A DNA stretch of 30,719 bases, taken from contig CAYPEL010000014.1 in assembly GCA_964409635.1 (NCBI GenBank), forward strand, positions 1 to 30,719. The letters are read 5' to 3'. Source of the DNA: CAYPEL01 sp964409635. GTDB taxonomy: Bacteria; Pseudomonadota; Gammaproteobacteria; DSM-19610. Both the position numbers and the translations under genes were made by a program. Of this stretch, positions 1 to 7,710 are shown in pieces (position 1 is the stretch's first letter; the number at the start of each line of letters is the position of its first letter). The notes under the pieces were generated by a model. The model had not been told where the DNA came from. It did no database searches and saw nothing but the letters and a program-made list of their open reading frames with translations.

Positions 1-25
1 ACAAATTTTCTTGTAACTGCACGTA

Positions 26-295
26 CTATAGCGTCGAAAAATCGTCCGGTGAAGCCAAATCTACTTGCTGGCAATCGACCATTTTTACGCTGGCTGCCGG
101 TGGGCCAAGCCACAGCCATTCGCGTAACTTTGTAATCGTCGGCTCATCTCCACAGACGAACACTTCAACAGCCCCATCCGGCAGGTTTTTAGCATACCCA
201 GTCAAACCGAGTTTACGCGCTTCGTGTTGCGTGGTGCCACGAAAGAAAACGCCCTGTACGCGGCCGGTCACAATACAACGATAACAAACCGTCAT
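26..295 (-). CDS. acyP: Acylphosphatase
   Basis: This is a small cytosolic enzyme that hydrolyses acyl phosphates such as carbamoyl phosphate and 1,3-bisphosphoglycerate. The 89 residues match the usual family length of about 90. The N-terminal signature GRVQGVFFR (residues 11-19) holds the phosphate-binding loop and the catalytic arginine R19. The second motif GYAKNLPDG (33-41) supplies the catalytic asparagine N37. The ATG start puts both catalytic residues at their expected distances. It lies 102 bases downstream of hisC on the same strand, so it may be the last gene of the his transcript or have its own promoter; I see no clear promoter. Family assignment is firm; the physiological substrate cannot be told from sequence. 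Confidence 0.93.
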   Translation of the reverse strand: MTVCYRCIVTGRVQGVFFRGTTQHEARKLGLTGYAKNLPDGAVEVFVCGDEPTITKLREWLWLGPPAASVKMVDCQQVDLASPDDFSTL

Positions 296-397
296 AGCAA
301 GCCACTCTGTGCAATCTGGCCTGCACGAAACAGCCTATTTTTAGGTAGAGAAGACTCAATACTCACCGAATTACGGAGTCGCGTCCGGGGATATAAT

Positions 398-1486
398 TTA
401 GTTTTGTACACTCTGAGTTAAGGCATCGATAAATATTTTATTTTCCTCTGCCGTACCGACGGTGACACGCAAACAGTCTGTTAACTGTCCACCTGATGGA
501 GAGAGGTTCTTAATCAGCACGCCCTTCTCACGCAAGCGGCTAAAAATACTATCTGCCTGCCCTTCGGAGGTACGAAACAGGATGAAATTAGCTTCACTGG
601 GATACACCGCTACCACACCAAGCGATACTAGCTGTTGTGTTAACCAGGTGCGATCCGTGCGGATTTGCTTCGCCTGTTGCAATAAAACATCAACATGCTT
701 TAAAGCAAACTGCGCGCTGAGCTGAGTCAGCACATTGATGTTGTAAGGTAAGCGGGTCTTGTCTATTTCCTTCAACCAGTCCGCTGGCCCGGCGAGCAAA
801 CCCAGCCGTAATCCGGCCAGACCCATCTTGGAGACGGTGCGCAACACCAGTAAATTATCGAACTCGCCCAAGCGTTGCATAAAGCTGGCGCCGGTAAAGG
901 GCGCATAGGCTTCGTCGACCACGACCAGACCCGGTGACTTTTCAAGTATTTCTATAATGGCCTGTTCTTCGAATAAATTACCGGTTGGATTGTTCGGATA
1001 GGCAAGGAAAACAAGTGCCGGCTGGTGCGCTTCAATCGCGCGCAATAGTGCCGGCCTGTCGAGAGAAAAATTATCCAGTAGCGGTACACCGACGTAATTC
1101 ATTCCGGTCACTTCAGCAATTATACGGTACATGACAAAGGCCGGTTCCGGTGCCAGGACAACCCGGCCGGGTTGCGCAACGGCTAACGCCAGCATTTGGA
1201 TTAGCTCATCTGAACCGTTGCCCAACAGCAATTGCATATTGTCTGGCACCTGCATGGTGTCACGCAGTATTGATACCAGTGCCGAGGCTGATGGATCAGG
1301 GTAGCGGTTTAGTTCTGCTGCGCGTAATGACTCAAGCCATTGCTGTTTTAACTCATCCGGCCAGTGGTAGGGGTTCTCCATTGCGTCGAGTTTTATGCAT
1401 GTGCCGGGGTCGGGAACAGGGTATGCCGACAGGGCGCGGATTTCAGGGCGGATTAATTGTTTTGGAGTTTTAGAGTTTATAGTCAC
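398..1486 (-). CDS. hisC: Histidinol-phosphate aminotransferase
   Basis: A PLP-dependent class I/II aminotransferase of 362 residues that converts imidazole-acetol phosphate plus glutamate to histidinol phosphate. The N-terminal KLDAMENPY segment, the LLLGNGSDELI loop (87-97), AYPNNPTGN (162-170), VVVDEAYAPF (188-197) and the PLP lysine K220 in RTVSKMGLAGLRLG are all present. The start is GTG, and its GTGA overlaps the TGA stop of hisD, which indicates translational coupling. It is the third gene of hisG-hisD-hisC. A related aminotransferase (for example for aromatic amino acids) is unlikely given the neighbours. Confidence 0.95.
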   Translation of the reverse strand: MTINSKTPKQLIRPEIRALSAYPVPDPGTCIKLDAMENPYHWPDELKQQWLESLRAAELNRYPDPSASALVSILRDTMQVPDNMQLLLGNGSDELIQMLALAVAQPGRVVLAPEPAFVMYRIIAEVTGMNYVGVPLLDNFSLDRPALLRAIEAHQPALVFLAYPNNPTGNLFEEQAIIEILEKSPGLVVVDEAYAPFTGASFMQRLGEFDNLLVLRTVSKMGLAGLRLGLLAGPADWLKEIDKTRLPYNINVLTQLSAQFALKHVDVLLQQAKQIRTDRTWLTQQLVSLGVVAVYPSEANFILFRTSEGQADSIFSRLREKGVLIKNLSPSGGQLTDCLRVTVGTAEENKIFIDALTQSVQN

Positions 1487-2784
1487 TTATTAATCCGGTA
1501 TTCAGCCGACCGTGCATGCGCCGTCAGCCCTTCACCACGCGCCAGAACAGAAGCAGTTTTGCCAAGATCTGACGCACCCTGCGGCGAACAATTAATCAAG
1601 CTGGAACGTTTTTGAAAATCGTATACGCCGAGCGGGGAGGAAAACCGGGCGGTACGCGATGTCGGCAATACATGGTTCGGCCCTGCGCAGTAATCACCCA
1701 AAGCTTCTGCTGTATGCCGGCCCATAAAGATGGCACCCGCGTGGCGAATCCGGCCGGCAACAGCTTGCGGATCTTCAATCGATAATTCCAGATGTTCAGG
1801 CGCAATATGGTTGGCAATATCAATGGCATCGTCCATGTCCTTTGCCTGGATTAATGCCCCGCGGCTGGACAGCGAATTTCGCACGATGTCGGCACGTTCC
1901 AGTTCAGGCAGTAAACGCTGAACACTTGCCGCCACTTTATCCAGAAACCCGGCATCCGTACTGATCAAAATGGCTTGCGCGTCTTCGTCGTGTTCTGCCT
2001 GGGAAAACAAATCCATGGCGATCCAGTCAGGCTCCGTTTTGCCATCACAAATCACTAGTATTTCCGATGGACCCGCGATCATATCGATACCCACGGTACC
2101 GAACACCCTAGCTTTGGCTGTGGCGACATAAATATTGCCCGGCCCGACAATCTTGTCGACGGCGGGTACTGTCTCAGTCCCGTAGGCCAAAGCCGCAATA
2201 GCCTGGGCACCACCCATCGAGAACACTCGGTCTACACCAGCAATCGCAGCGGCGGCAAACACCAGATCGTTTATGACAGCATCCGGTGTCGGCACTACCA
2301 TAATCAATTCAGACACACCGGCGACGCGCGCCGGTATTGCATTCATCAAAACCGACGACGGGTAGGCGGCCTTGCCACCCGGCACATAGAGGCCCACACG
2401 GTCAAGCGCGGTTATCTGCTGTCCCAGTAGCGTGCCGTCGCTTTCGGTATAGGACCAGGATTCCATTTTCTGATGACCCGCGTAAGCGCGGATCCGATCC
2501 GCCGCTTTTTCCAGCGCAGTGCGCTGATCTTTGGCTATACTTTGCAGGGACTGTTGCAATTGTTGCTGGGGGATCTCCAGATCTTGCATGGAGTGTGCAT
2601 TCAGGCGATCAAATTTATTGCTGTATTCGATGACTGCGGCGTCACCTCGCTCCCTGACCGCAGCAATAATCTCTCGCACAGTATTTTCCACCACCTGGTC
2701 GGATACCTGTTCCCAGGCCAGTAAACCGTCGAGCTGCGCATAAAAATCTGTGTCTGTACTATTGAGCCGCCGCAGCAAATCCAT
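1483..2784 (-). CDS. hisD: Histidinol dehydrogenase
   Basis: A zinc enzyme of 433 residues that oxidises histidinol to histidine in two NAD-dependent steps, the end of the histidine pathway. Visible landmarks are the GGKAAYPSSVLMNAIPA segment, GPGNIYVATAKA, the zinc-ligand region FSQAEHDEDAQ, the catalytic Glu-His pair in HIAPEHLEL, and GDYCAGPNHVLPT with a further zinc-binding aspartate. Length is typical (about 430). The ATG starts directly after the hisG stop, and the stop overlaps the GTG of hisC, so the three genes form one tight operon. Confidence 0.97.
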   Translation of the reverse strand: MDLLRRLNSTDTDFYAQLDGLLAWEQVSDQVVENTVREIIAAVRERGDAAVIEYSNKFDRLNAHSMQDLEIPQQQLQQSLQSIAKDQRTALEKAADRIRAYAGHQKMESWSYTESDGTLLGQQITALDRVGLYVPGGKAAYPSSVLMNAIPARVAGVSELIMVVPTPDAVINDLVFAAAAIAGVDRVFSMGGAQAIAALAYGTETVPAVDKIVGPGNIYVATAKARVFGTVGIDMIAGPSEILVICDGKTEPDWIAMDLFSQAEHDEDAQAILISTDAGFLDKVAASVQRLLPELERADIVRNSLSSRGALIQAKDMDDAIDIANHIAPEHLELSIEDPQAVAGRIRHAGAIFMGRHTAEALGDYCAGPNHVLPTSRTARFSSPLGVYDFQKRSSLINCSPQGASDLGKTASVLARGEGLTAHARSAEYRINK

Positions 2785-3435
2785 TCAGGCCGCCTGCCCG
2801 TGCTGCTTTCGTACGGCTTCTGCAATCTGTGCGATAAAGGTTTTGATACGTTGATGTTTACGCTTCATCGACGCCTTGTTAACAATCAATCGAGAGCTGA
2901 TATCGGCAATGTGTTCGAGCGGCTTCAGACCATTCGCCTTGAGTGTATTACCGGTATCGACCACATCAACGATCTGATCCGCCAGGCCCACCAGCGGCGC
3001 CAGTTCCATCGAGCCATACAGCTTGATAATCTCAACCTGCTGTCCTTTGCTGGCATAGTATCGACGCGTACTGTTGACATATTTCGTAGCGATTTTTAAG
3101 CGGCCGGATCCAACATTCCCGCTTTCGCGGCCGGCAACCATCAGGCGGCAACGCGCTATACACAGATCAAGCGGCTCATAAACACCTTCGCCACCCTGCT
3201 CCATCAGCACGTCTTTGCCGGCAACGCCGAGATCAGCCGCACCGTACTGCACATAGGTCGGCACATCGGAGGCGCGGATAATTACCAGTTTAACGTCCGG
3301 CAAATTAGTATCCAGTATCAGTTTACGGCTGGTTTCAGGATCGTCGGTGGGTTCAATCCCGGCGTGCGCCAGCAGCGGTAAGGTTTCTTTAAAAATACGT
3401 CCCTTGGATAAGGCTATAGTCAGGTTGTCACTCAC
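2785..3435 (-). CDS. hisG: ATP phosphoribosyltransferase, short form
   Basis: Catalyses the first, feedback-controlled step of histidine synthesis, joining ATP and PRPP. The protein starts SDNLTIALSKGRIF after the initiator and contains the PRPP-binding region DLCIARCRLMVAG and DVVDTGNTLKANGL. I chose GTG at 3435 (216 residues), 14 bases after the ibaG stop. An upstream GTG at 3477 would add a non-conserved leader and overlap ibaG. The length matches the short HisG class, which lacks the C-terminal histidine-sensing domain and, by family knowledge, works with the HisZ regulatory subunit. No hisZ is in the window. murA, which often lies between ibaG and hisG, is absent. Confidence 0.93.
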   Translation of the reverse strand: MSDNLTIALSKGRIFKETLPLLAHAGIEPTDDPETSRKLILDTNLPDVKLVIIRASDVPTYVQYGAADLGVAGKDVLMEQGGEGVYEPLDLCIARCRLMVAGRESGNVGSGRLKIATKYVNSTRRYYASKGQQVEIIKLYGSMELAPLVGLADQIVDVVDTGNTLKANGLKPLEHIADISSRLIVNKASMKRKHQRIKTFIAQIAEAVRKQHGQAA

Positions 3436-3449
3436 TGTCGATCTGCCCG

Positions 3450-3701
3450 CTACTGAATCCGTATTTGTTTTGACCACTGCTCAGGTGTGAAGGTATGCAA
3501 AGCCAGCGCATGGATTTCTTTTTGCATCAGCGTGCCCAGCGCCGCATAAATCATCTGGTGCTGCTGCACCATATTTTTGCCTTCAAAAGCCGTGCTCACC
3601 ACGGTGGCGTCAAAATGATCGCCTTCGCCTTGAATAGTGACTTCCGTGGCATCAACAGCGTTTTCGATTAATTGTTTCAGTTCATCTGCCTGCATGTTCA
3701 T
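3450..3701 (-). CDS. ibaG: BolA-family protein IbaG
   Basis: A small cytosolic BolA-like protein of 83 residues. In this family it partners monothiol glutaredoxin (GrxD) in iron-sulfur cluster handling and was first described next to mla/murA in E. coli. The C-terminal MIYAALGTLMQKEIHALALHTFTPEQW follows the BolA pattern, including the conserved HAL-x-L and a histidine that can ligate a shared cluster. A second ATG two codons in (3695) is equally possible. A 94-base gap separates it from the small gene upstream, and hisG follows after 14 bases. The position beside mlaB supports IbaG rather than BolA itself. Confidence 0.88.
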   Translation of the reverse strand: MNMQADELKQLIENAVDATEVTIQGEGDHFDATVVSTAFEGKNMVQQHQMIYAALGTLMQKEIHALALHTFTPEQWSKQIRIQ

Positions 3702-3795
3702 TCATTCTCATCTGTTCTTAAGCTAATGGATGATACCGAAATAACCGCAGTCTGGGTATGAAACCCGTTATCTTTCCCCGAAGATTACACGGAAA

Positions 3796-4020
3796 TTAGT
3801 GGCAATAGGCCTTACGCCGGGCACGGTACTCCGCTTCTCTTGCGTGCAAGCTGGAATATTGACTGTATTTGTAACCGGCCCGCAGCCTGGCACGGACTTT
3901 TTTCAACTTATCGCGGGCGCGTGCACAGCGTAGTTGCTGTTTGTCTATTTGAGCGCTGGCGGGAATCTTCTGACGATCACGCGGCCGGGCTAAGGATGCC
4001 GCAAACATTGGTGGTTTCAT
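3796..4020 (-). CDS. Small basic protein of unknown function
   Basis: I do not recognise this 74-residue protein. It is strongly basic (arginine and lysine far outnumber acidic residues) and has no signal peptide or membrane segment. From about residue 27 it looks like a compact helical unit, LRCARARDKLKKVRARLRAG, then a GYKYSQY turn and a second helix ending in Tyr-Cys-His, so two cysteines flank a helix-turn-helix hairpin. It is probably real: an AGGG ribosome binding site overlaps the mlaB stop a few bases ahead of its ATG, and it is co-oriented with the mla genes. It sits near where mlaC would be expected but has no resemblance to MlaC, which is about 200 residues and secreted. Confidence 0.55.
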   Translation of the reverse strand: MKPPMFAASLARPRDRQKIPASAQIDKQQLRCARARDKLKKVRARLRAGYKYSQYSSLHAREAEYRARRKAYCH

Positions 4021-4025
4021 CCACC

Positions 4026-4343
4026 CTACACTGATTCGTTATTGAGTATCTCTTCCAGCTCGCTGACGCGGGCTATTTGCAGCATTTGTTCTGGAATATT
4101 CAGCAGGCGAAGCGGTTTTTCCTGCCGCCGGGCCTCGCGCAACCAGGAAATCAACAGCGCCAGACCTGCGCTATTGGATCGCTCTACCTTGGCAAGGTTA
4201 ATTTCCCATACCGGGAGACTTGCCATTTGTTCTCGGTGCTGCTGCCACAGTATCGGCACACTGTAGTGGTCGAGTTCACCGCTAAGCTGGATCTGGCCGG
4301 AGGCATCAATGTCCAAACCAGCCTTGCTATCCGAGTGGTTCAT
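4026..4343 (-). CDS. mlaB: STAS-domain protein MlaB
   Basis: The cytosolic STAS subunit of the MlaFEDB ABC transporter, which moves phospholipids between inner-membrane complex and periplasm and keeps the outer membrane asymmetric. It has 105 residues. The STAS hallmarks are ASGQIQLSGELDHYSVPILW at the N-terminus, then VERSNSAGLALLISWLREAR, the conserved Ser-x-Gly loop and following helix that contacts MlaF. It begins six bases after the mlaD stop. Normally mlaC lies between these two genes; here it does not. Confidence 0.85.
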   Translation of the reverse strand: MNHSDSKAGLDIDASGQIQLSGELDHYSVPILWQQHREQMASLPVWEINLAKVERSNSAGLALLISWLREARRQEKPLRLLNIPEQMLQIARVSELEEILNNESV

Positions 4344-4349
4344 AGCAGC

Positions 4350-4811
4350 TTACTCGGCGGCTTTATCGAACAGGAACTTGCTGATCAGCTGTTCGATAAT
4401 CACGGCTGACTGGGTGATGTCTATTTCAGAACCCTGTTGCAGATAGTCTTCCGCACCACCCGGCTCCAGTGCAATATATTGTTCGCCAAGCAGCCCGGCG
4501 GTATACACGCTGGCAGAAGTATCTTCCGGGAACTGGTTGTACTGGCTGTTGAGTTGCAGGGTTACCACAGCTTGAAAGCGTTCGTTATCGTAGCCAATAT
4601 CGGCAACCCGTCCAACACGGACGCCACCGACTTTTACCGGTGAGCGCACTTTCAGGCCGCCAATATTTTCAAACCGGGCAATCACACTATAGCCGTTGCC
4701 CTGAGTCAATTGAGTCAGATTACTAACCTTCATAGCCAGCACAAACAATGCTGCAATGCCACCGGCAATAAACAAACCTACCGTAATTTCCAATGACTTA
4801 TTTTGTTTCAT
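4350..4811 (-). CDS. mlaD: MCE-domain lipid transporter subunit MlaD
   Basis: The membrane-anchored, periplasmic MCE subunit that forms the hexameric ring of the Mla transporter. It has 153 residues. One transmembrane anchor spans about residues 9-27 (ITVGLFIAGGIAALFVLAM). The MCE domain follows: YSVIARFENIGGLKVRSPVKVGGVRVGRV and the conserved GLLGEQYIALEPGG. The C-terminal QSAVIIEQLISKFLF is the hydrophobic helix that in E. coli MlaD lines the central channel. It starts 18 bases after mlaE. Single MCE domain and operon context separate it from PqiB- and YebT-type proteins. Confidence 0.94.
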   Translation of the reverse strand: MKQNKSLEITVGLFIAGGIAALFVLAMKVSNLTQLTQGNGYSVIARFENIGGLKVRSPVKVGGVRVGRVADIGYDNERFQAVVTLQLNSQYNQFPEDTSASVYTAGLLGEQYIALEPGGAEDYLQQGSEIDITQSAVIIEQLISKFLFDKAAE

Positions 4812-4829
4812 CGTTAAAAATCCTTAGCC

Positions 4830-5600
4830 TCAAAACATTATTGCTGTTAACACAAAATCCAGCCCCAATATGGCCAGAGCAGAGTGCACTACAGTACGCG
4901 TCGTCGCACGGCTGACACCTTCCGACGTCGGAATCGCATCATAGCCTTCGAATACCGCAATCCAGGCGCACACCCAGCCAAACACGATACTCTTGATCAC
5001 ACCATTAGAAATGTCATCAAATAAATCGACCTTCGCCTGCATTTGTGACCAGTAAGCACCCTCATCGACACCCAGCAAACCGACACCGACAAAATAACCG
5101 CCATAAATACCGACTGCACTGAATACCGCCGCCAGCAGGGGCATGGAAATCAGACCGGCAAGAAAACGCGGCGCAATCACACGATGCACCGGGTCGACCG
5201 CCATCATTTCCATACCGGAAAGCTGTTCTGTAGCTTTCATCAAACCAATTTCTGCTGTCAGCGCAGAACCGGCCCGGCCGGCAAATAACAAGCCGGTCAC
5301 GACGGGCCCCAACTCCCTCACCATGGACAACGCCACAATCACGCCCAGCGATTCTTCGGCACCAAAATCAGCCAGTGTGTTATAGCCCTGTAGTGCCAAC
5401 ACCATGCCAACAAATAATCCGGACACAACAATGATCAGTAATGACAGCACACCGACCGAGTAAATCTGCGCGATCAGCAAGCCTGGACGTTTCAATACTG
5501 AAGGAATACCCGCCAGGATTTGTACAAGAAAAATATGCCCGCGGCCGAGCCTTTCAAAAAACTGTAACCCGGTGCGGCCCAATGACTGTATCCAGTTCAT
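4830..5600 (-). CDS. mlaE: ABC transporter permease MlaE
   Basis: The inner-membrane permease of the Mla phospholipid transporter, 256 residues (E. coli 260). It has several hydrophobic helices, an N-terminal amphipathic stretch typical of MlaE, and the conserved block ALSMVRELGPVVTGLLFAGR followed by AGSALTAEIGLMKATEQLSGMEMMAVDP, which contacts the ATPase. It starts six bases after the mlaF stop and precedes mlaD, the usual F-E-D order. Confidence 0.95.
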   Translation of the reverse strand: MNWIQSLGRTGLQFFERLGRGHIFLVQILAGIPSVLKRPGLLIAQIYSVGVLSLLIIVVSGLFVGMVLALQGYNTLADFGAEESLGVIVALSMVRELGPVVTGLLFAGRAGSALTAEIGLMKATEQLSGMEMMAVDPVHRVIAPRFLAGLISMPLLAAVFSAVGIYGGYFVGVGLLGVDEGAYWSQMQAKVDLFDDISNGVIKSIVFGWVCAWIAVFEGYDAIPTSEGVSRATTRTVVHSALAILGLDFVLTAIMF

Positions 5601-5606
5601 CTCGGC

Positions 5607-6401
5607 TTACTCCAGCAGGTCATGCCGGTAATCGGCAGCCGGAAAATGAAACGGCACCGGGCCATCCGGAAGACCCTCCAGAAACTGCCGCACCCAGTTC
5701 GAATCTGAACGGCCAAGCGCGTCCGGGGTTCCGTGCTCAACCACCTTGCCTTCTGAAATAACGTAGATGTAGTCAGCGATTGAAGCGGTTTCCTTGACAT
5801 CGTGTGAGACCACGATACTGGTTAGTCCCAGCGCATCGTTGAGTTTGCGTATTAACTGTACCAGCACACCCATCGAGATCGGATCCTGCCCTGTAAAGGG
5901 CTCGTCGTACAAAATCATCGTCGGGTCCAGAGCAATCGCCCGCGCCAGCGCAACGCGCCGCGCCATACCGCCGGATAATTCACTGGGGTTCAGATCCCGC
6001 GCACCCCGCAAGCCCACTGCCTGCAGTTTCAGCAACACCAAATCACGGATCATACTCTCAGGCATATCGGTGTGTTCGCGCAGTGGGAAAGCAACGTTTT
6101 CAAACACCGTTAAATCTGTGAGCAAGGCACCGGATTGAAATAACATGCCCATGCGGCGGCGTAAGCGATATAAATCGCTGCGCTTTAACCGGGTCACTTC
6201 CTCACCATCAACAATCACGCTACCGGAATCAGGGTGCAACTGGCCACCGATCAGTTTTAACAAGGTGGTCTTTCCCGTACCGCTGGGGCCCATTATGGCG
6301 GTGATCTTTCCACGCGGGATTTCCAGGTTAATGCCGTTAAAGATCTTTCGCTCGCCCCGCGAAAAATGCATTTGCTTCACCTGAACCAGTATATCTTCCA
6401 T
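5607..6401 (-). CDS. mlaF: ABC transporter ATPase MlaF
   Basis: The ATPase of the Mla complex. Walker A is GPSGTGKTTLL, the signature is LSGGMARRVALARA, Walker B is MILYDEPFTGQDP and the switch histidine lies in VVSHDV. The C-terminal tail GPVPFHFPAADYRHDLLE is the MlaF extension that reaches the neighbouring subunit. I chose ATG 6401 (264 residues) because E. coli MlaF aligns from near there; an upstream TTG at 6437 would add 12 unconserved residues. It is the first gene of the minus-strand operon. The 200 bases between it and yrbG must hold divergent promoters; a TAATAT at 6442-6437 could be its -10, but no good -35 is visible. Confidence 0.94.
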   Translation of the reverse strand: MEDILVQVKQMHFSRGERKIFNGINLEIPRGKITAIMGPSGTGKTTLLKLIGGQLHPDSGSVIVDGEEVTRLKRSDLYRLRRRMGMLFQSGALLTDLTVFENVAFPLREHTDMPESMIRDLVLLKLQAVGLRGARDLNPSELSGGMARRVALARAIALDPTMILYDEPFTGQDPISMGVLVQLIRKLNDALGLTSIVVSHDVKETASIADYIYVISEGKVVEHGTPDALGRSDSNWVRQFLEGLPDGPVPFHFPAADYRHDLLE

Positions 6402-6601
6402 TCTTATAGGCTCTTTATCTTTCGGGTCTATGATCAATATTAGCTAAGTCAGGCTAGTTTTTAGTAGCGGCGAATTTAAAGAGGATGACATCTGCCACCA
6501 GCCGCACCATACCAGAGCTGCAGGCCAATCTCACTGTTTATAGTGGCTGGAATCACGCTAAGGGTTTTTCCAGTGTGGATGAACCGTTACCATAACCCGC
6601 C

Positions 6602-7573
6602 ATGATTACAGAGCTCATCGCAATCATTGGCGGTTTTGTACTCCTGGTATGGGGCGCAGACCGATTCGTTACCGGCGCGGCAGCGACAGCGTCAAACCTG
6701 GGCGTATCGCCTTTACTGATTGGCCTGACGATTGTCGGCTTCGGGACATCCGCACCGGAAATTCTGGTATCAACTATGGCCGCCTTAAATGGCAACCCGG
6801 CGCTGGCGATCGGCAACGGCATCGGCTCCAATATCACCAATATTGCGCTTATCCTCGGGGTTACTGCCCTGGTTGTACCGCTGCAAGTGCATTCTGGGAC
6901 CCTGCGGCGGGAGCTACCCATGCTGCTGGTTGCGAGCCTGATCGTATTCGGACTGTTTCTCGACAAATCGCTCGACTTCAGCGACGGTATTATACTGTTG
7001 CTGGGATTATTTGTGATGCTGGGCTGGACCATTTACATCGGGCTGCATTCGCGTAAAAGTGACCCAATGGCCGATGAGTATAAAGCCGAAATGCCAGCCG
7101 ATATGTCTACCATGGCCGCCCTGCTATGGCTGTTGGCCGGTATCATTATTCTTCTGATTAGCTCCCGCATACTGGTTTGGGGCGCCGTCGGTATCGCTAC
7201 CCAGCTGGGAATCAGTGATCTTATTATCGGCTTAACCATTGTTGCACTTGGCACCAGCCTGCCGGAACTCGCCGCGTCGATCACCAGTGCGCTTAAAAAT
7301 GAGCATGACATTGCGATTGGTAATATTATAGGTTCCAACATGTTTAATCTGCTGGCGGTGCTGGGGATTCCTGGCATTATAAAACCAGGCCCTGTAGAAA
7401 GCGCCGTAGTAACACGCGACTTTCCGATCATGATTGGACTGACTTTGGCGCTCATCATCATGGCCGCCGGCTGGCGCAGCGCCGCCGGACAAATCAACCG
7501 CTTTGAAGCGGCACTGTTACTGACAACCTATATCGGTTACCAAGGCCTGTTATACTACACGCTCACGGTATAA
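6602..7573 (+). CDS. yrbG: Calcium/sodium antiporter, YrbG type
   Basis: An inner-membrane cation exchanger of the CaCA superfamily, 323 residues (E. coli YrbG 325) and almost entirely hydrophobic helices. The two inverted alpha repeats are clear: GFGTSAPEILVSTMAALNGN with AIGNGIGSNITNIALILGV in the first half, and ALGTSLPELAASITSALKNE with AIGNIIGSNMFNLLAVLGI in the second. The acidic residues in GTS-x-PE bind the cation. It is divergent from mlaF and upstream of kdsD, the arrangement known from E. coli and many other gammaproteobacteria. The transported ion is inferred from family only. Confidence 0.93.
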   Translation: MITELIAIIGGFVLLVWGADRFVTGAAATASNLGVSPLLIGLTIVGFGTSAPEILVSTMAALNGNPALAIGNGIGSNITNIALILGVTALVVPLQVHSGTLRRELPMLLVASLIVFGLFLDKSLDFSDGIILLLGLFVMLGWTIYIGLHSRKSDPMADEYKAEMPADMSTMAALLWLLAGIIILLISSRILVWGAVGIATQLGISDLIIGLTIVALGTSLPELAASITSALKNEHDIAIGNIIGSNMFNLLAVLGIPGIIKPGPVESAVVTRDFPIMIGLTLALIIMAAGWRSAAGQINRFEAALLLTTYIGYQGLLYYTLTV

Positions 7574-7710
7574 TACCGGGCTATTCCAATCACCAAACCA
7601 CAAAGACGCCGAGCAGGAATTTTAGTATGCTCTCCACATCAATCACTATTCGGCTTCGCGCTTTACCTCCTGGTGCGAGTCAGTGTTTCCGGACAGGTAC
7701 TAATTGATAA

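Noticed and set aside
1150..1473. Plus-strand 107-codon frame inside hisC
   Set aside because: Antisense to a well-conserved gene with no recognisable protein pattern.
6402..6437. TTG start at 6437 for mlaF
   Set aside because: Would add 12 residues not matched in E. coli MlaF; ATG 6401 aligns with the family start.
6553..7497. Long minus-strand open frames opposite yrbG (159 and 154 codons)
   Set aside because: Shadows of a hydrophobic protein on the opposite strand; the plus-strand frame has clear exchanger motifs throughout.
7596..7610. AACCACAAAGACGCC in the gap before kdsD, resembling a common intergenic repeat motif
   Set aside because: A single short copy without a partner or structure; could be chance.
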